Source of the DNA: Spirochaetaceae bacterium UBA5556
GTDB taxonomy: Bacteria > Spirochaetota > Spirochaetia > Treponematales > Rectinemataceae
Length of the DNA stretch: 64,000 bases
NCBI GenBank assembly: GCA_002425765.1
Contig: DIMW01000011.1
Span: 79,450 to 143,449, forward strand
Direction: 5' to 3'
The notes under the pieces are model-generated. The model saw only the letters and a program-made list of their open reading frames with translations. It had not been told where the DNA came from and ran no database searches. Every line of letters starts with the position of its first letter. The stretch's first letter is position 1. Position numbers and translations under genes: made by a program. Below, one piece after another: positions 62,229 through 64,000 of the stretch.

Positions 62229-63368
62229 ATGAACAGCGTAATTCTCACCGCGTACGGAGCGGTCACGTTTGCCGTCTGCGTATTCTTCTTTTTTATCACA
62301 CTATCGAACATACTGTGGCTCATACATACGCTTACCATCGAACCGAAAAAAACGGGACCCTCGGTGGCGGTGCTCATACCTGCGCGTAACGAAGCGCTGC
62401 GCATCCGCCCCTGCTTAGATTCGCTGCTCCAGCAGGACTACGGCTCCTATCAGATCTATGTGATCGACGACAATTCCACCGATGAGACTTGGGAAGTCCT
62501 CAAAGATTATATGCTCCGGTTTCCCCGCAAACTCAAAGCCTTCAAAGCCGAGCCACTGCCTGAGGGGTGGTATGGCAAGCCCCATGCTTTGCAAGAGTTG
62601 GCCAGTCATGTCAAAGAAGATTATATGCTCTGCACCGATGCGGACACGGTCCACAAGCCGAATTCCATTGGCAAAGCAATGGCTGCGGCGGGAAAATACG
62701 GAGCCGACCTCATCACCGGATATGCCCATCACCTCATGCCCACCTTCGGGGAAGCCTCCGTTGTGCCTTCGATGTATATTCTGACCATGTTCGGCATGCC
62801 CCTGTACCTTATTCCGAAGACGAAAACACCTCTCATAAGCCACGCGATCGGACAGTTCATGCTCTTCAGGCGGTCTTTTTTCGAAAAGATCGGTGGCTAT
62901 GAGAAAGTGAGACACGAGGCGACCGAAGACGTCAAAATAGCCCGGATAGTAAAAAAACACGGTGGGAAAATCGCCTTCATCGATCTGAGGGATATTGTCG
63001 ATTGTCGAATGTACGCGACCTACAACGGCGCGATTCAGGGCATCGCGAAAAATGCCTATGATTATCTGGGCAAGAATTTGATCATCCTGTTCCTCGGGAC
63101 AGTGGCGGTGCCGCTCTTTTTCTTCATCCCCATCATCGTGTGTTTTGTAAACATTCCCTGGCTCGGACCGGCGCTGCCCTTTCTTAAGTCGTCGGCGATC
63201 CTCTCGTTCTACACCTGGGCGCTCGAAACCATCGACCGAAGGCTGCCGTGGTACGTCCCATTCATCTATCCGCTCATATTCGTGAACACCATGTCGGCGC
63301 TCTGGCGGGGTTTCCGTCTGGTGAACAAGGAGGGTGGAATCGAGTGGAAGGGAAGAAAGGTTCAATGA
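62229..63368 (+). CDS. membrane-bound glycosyltransferase, GT2 (CrtQ/CruC-like)
   Basis: A 379-residue GT2 enzyme with an N-terminal helix and three C-terminal helices. VAVLIPARNEALRI and VIDDNSTDETWEVL are the nucleotide-sugar region, LCTDADTVHKP the metal DxD, and HEATEDVKIARIVKKHG the acceptor-side ED motif. GNR-type processive motif QxxRW is missing. The ATG at 62229 (MNSVILTAYG) is chosen; upstream codons overlap the TPR gene. It overlaps an acyltransferase gene, a pair used in making acylated glycolipids such as carotenoid glucoside esters. Confidence 0.85.
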   Translation: MNSVILTAYGAVTFAVCVFFFFITLSNILWLIHTLTIEPKKTGPSVAVLIPARNEALRIRPCLDSLLQQDYGSYQIYVIDDNSTDETWEVLKDYMLRFPRKLKAFKAEPLPEGWYGKPHALQELASHVKEDYMLCTDADTVHKPNSIGKAMAAAGKYGADLITGYAHHLMPTFGEASVVPSMYILTMFGMPLYLIPKTKTPLISHAIGQFMLFRRSFFEKIGGYEKVRHEATEDVKIARIVKKHGGKIAFIDLRDIVDCRMYATYNGAIQGIAKNAYDYLGKNLIILFLGTVAVPLFFFIPIIVCFVNIPWLGPALPFLKSSAILSFYTWALETIDRRLPWYVPFIYPLIFVNTMSALWRGFRLVNKEGGIEWKGRKVQ

Positions 63369-64000
63369 GATACCAAAAGGGCGGCCCGCTGACCTCCGAT
63401 ACTCCCTTTTCGCGTCTGGTCTGGGATATCCTCATCGTATTGATCAGAGTACTCGGCGGGCCGCTCAGCCGCGCCATGTACGATATCAAAATCGAAAAAT
63501 CGGGCACGACGCGACGTAACAGGCTGCCCTCGCGCGCCATCCTCATCAGCAACCACTGCATGCCGCTCGACCCTCTCTCCCACGGTCTCGCCATTTTCCC
63601 CCGCCGTACCTTCTTCACGCTTCTCGAAGAGACATGCGAGGCTCCGATACTCGGCTCGTTTGTGCGACTCCTCGGCGGCATTCCCCTTCCCAGGAGTAAA
63701 AGCCGGCTCCAGGATATCGAAGAGGCCGTTTCCCACGGGCTGTCGACGCGCGGTCTTGTCCACTTCTATCCGGAGGGCGAGTGCTTCATAGGCAACCAGA
63801 ACATACTGCCCTTCAAGGCGGGGGCCTTCTTTTTCTCGATAAAATTCGGCGTGCCGGTGGTCCCCATTGTCACTATTCTCAAACGCTGCAACGGACCGCA
63901 CTCCAACCGCATTCAGGTGACCGTGCATGTGCTCACCCCCGTGGTGCCGCCCCCGCCGGGCAAAAACTCCCACGCCACGCTTGCCCGCGCGATTCAATTT
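63365..64000 (+). CDS. acyltransferase, PlsC/LPLAT family (cut by window end)
   Basis: At least 212 residues. ISNHCMPLDPL carries the NH-x4-D catalytic motif, VHFYPEGECFIGN carries the FPEG-type motif, and GAFFFSIKFGVPVVPIV follows. It overlaps the glycosyltransferase stop (ATGA). Acyl chain transfer to glycerol phosphate or to a glycolipid made by the neighbouring enzyme is possible. The C-terminus is not in the window. Confidence 0.85.
   Translation, partial: MRYQKGGPLTSDTPFSRLVWDILIVLIRVLGGPLSRAMYDIKIEKSGTTRRNRLPSRAILISNHCMPLDPLSHGLAIFPRRTFFTLLEETCEAPILGSFVRLLGGIPLPRSKSRLQDIEEAVSHGLSTRGLVHFYPEGECFIGNQNILPFKAGAFFFSIKFGVPVVPIVTILKRCNGPHSNRIQVTVHVLTPVVPPPPGKNSHATLARAIQF

Overview
The window looks like chromosomal DNA of an anaerobic or facultative bacterium with a Gram-negative-type envelope. 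The signs are a high-GC background, strong AAGGAGG-type ribosome sites, near-consensus sigma70 promoters, many periplasmic-binding-protein ABC transporters and a sodium-pump type membrane oxidoreductase. A spirochaete such as a Treponema or Spirochaeta relative fits the gene mix, but this is a guess from gene content. No rRNA or tRNA was found to settle it.

Layout. (1) 1-10.2 kb: the start of an RNA methyltransferase gene, pyruvate kinase, a five-gene NQR/RNF-like membrane redox complex (nqrBCDEF without nqrA) with a small unknown gene at its end, then a zinc-type ABC uptake operon with its own Fur-family regulator. Two perfect palindromes sit between znuA and a divergent ferritin-like gene. 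(2) 10.2-14.6 kb: a LacI-family regulator divergent from an MFS transporter and two secreted proteins of unknown role. (3) 14.7-19.4 kb: a HutP-like RNA-binding regulator behind a perfect promoter, followed by a CoA-transferase, a beta-keto acid cleavage enzyme and an OxlT-like MFS carrier. This is probably an acid-catabolism cassette. Its leaders carry matching triple-NAG elements, which are candidate sites for the HutP-like protein. (4) 19.4-30.1 kb: a complete-looking inositol uptake and breakdown operon (two IolG-type dehydrogenases, a three-gene ABC importer, iolI, iolB, iolD, iolE), bounded by terminators and headed by a promoter with a 17-3-17 operator. (5) 30.1-31.1 kb: a TrpR homologue that may be translated from a leaderless mRNA, plus a small membrane protein.

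(6) 31.08-44.35 kb: a 13 kb defence island, all on the minus strand: an SNF2 helicase, a HigB toxin, a HigA antitoxin fused to an ImmA/IrrE peptidase, an RloC/PrrC-like ATPase with a zinc-hook motif, a KTSC protein, a type III methyltransferase (Mod), an AlbA_2/Schlafen-like ATPase-type regulator and a type III restriction subunit (Res). Six of these genes touch or overlap, so they are probably co-expressed. A decayed PLP-enzyme fragment lies at its edge. (7) 44.7-50.5 kb: an oligopeptide ABC operon oppABCDF, with a strong terminator-like hairpin between oppA and oppB. (8) 50.5-64 kb: housekeeping and accessory genes: a ClC chloride/proton antiporter, an iron alcohol dehydrogenase, SbcCD nuclease, an aldo/keto reductase, a small membrane-anchored protein, a C69 peptidase, a TPR lipoprotein-like protein, and a glycosyltransferase with an adjoining acyltransferase cut by the window end.

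The two most interesting units are the expanded type III restriction island, where a methylation system is mixed with a possible anticodon-nuclease ATPase, a toxin-antitoxin pair and two more nucleic-acid ATPases, and the HutP-like cassette, where an RNA-binding antiterminator family member appears to control a CoA-transferase/BKACE pathway instead of histidine use.
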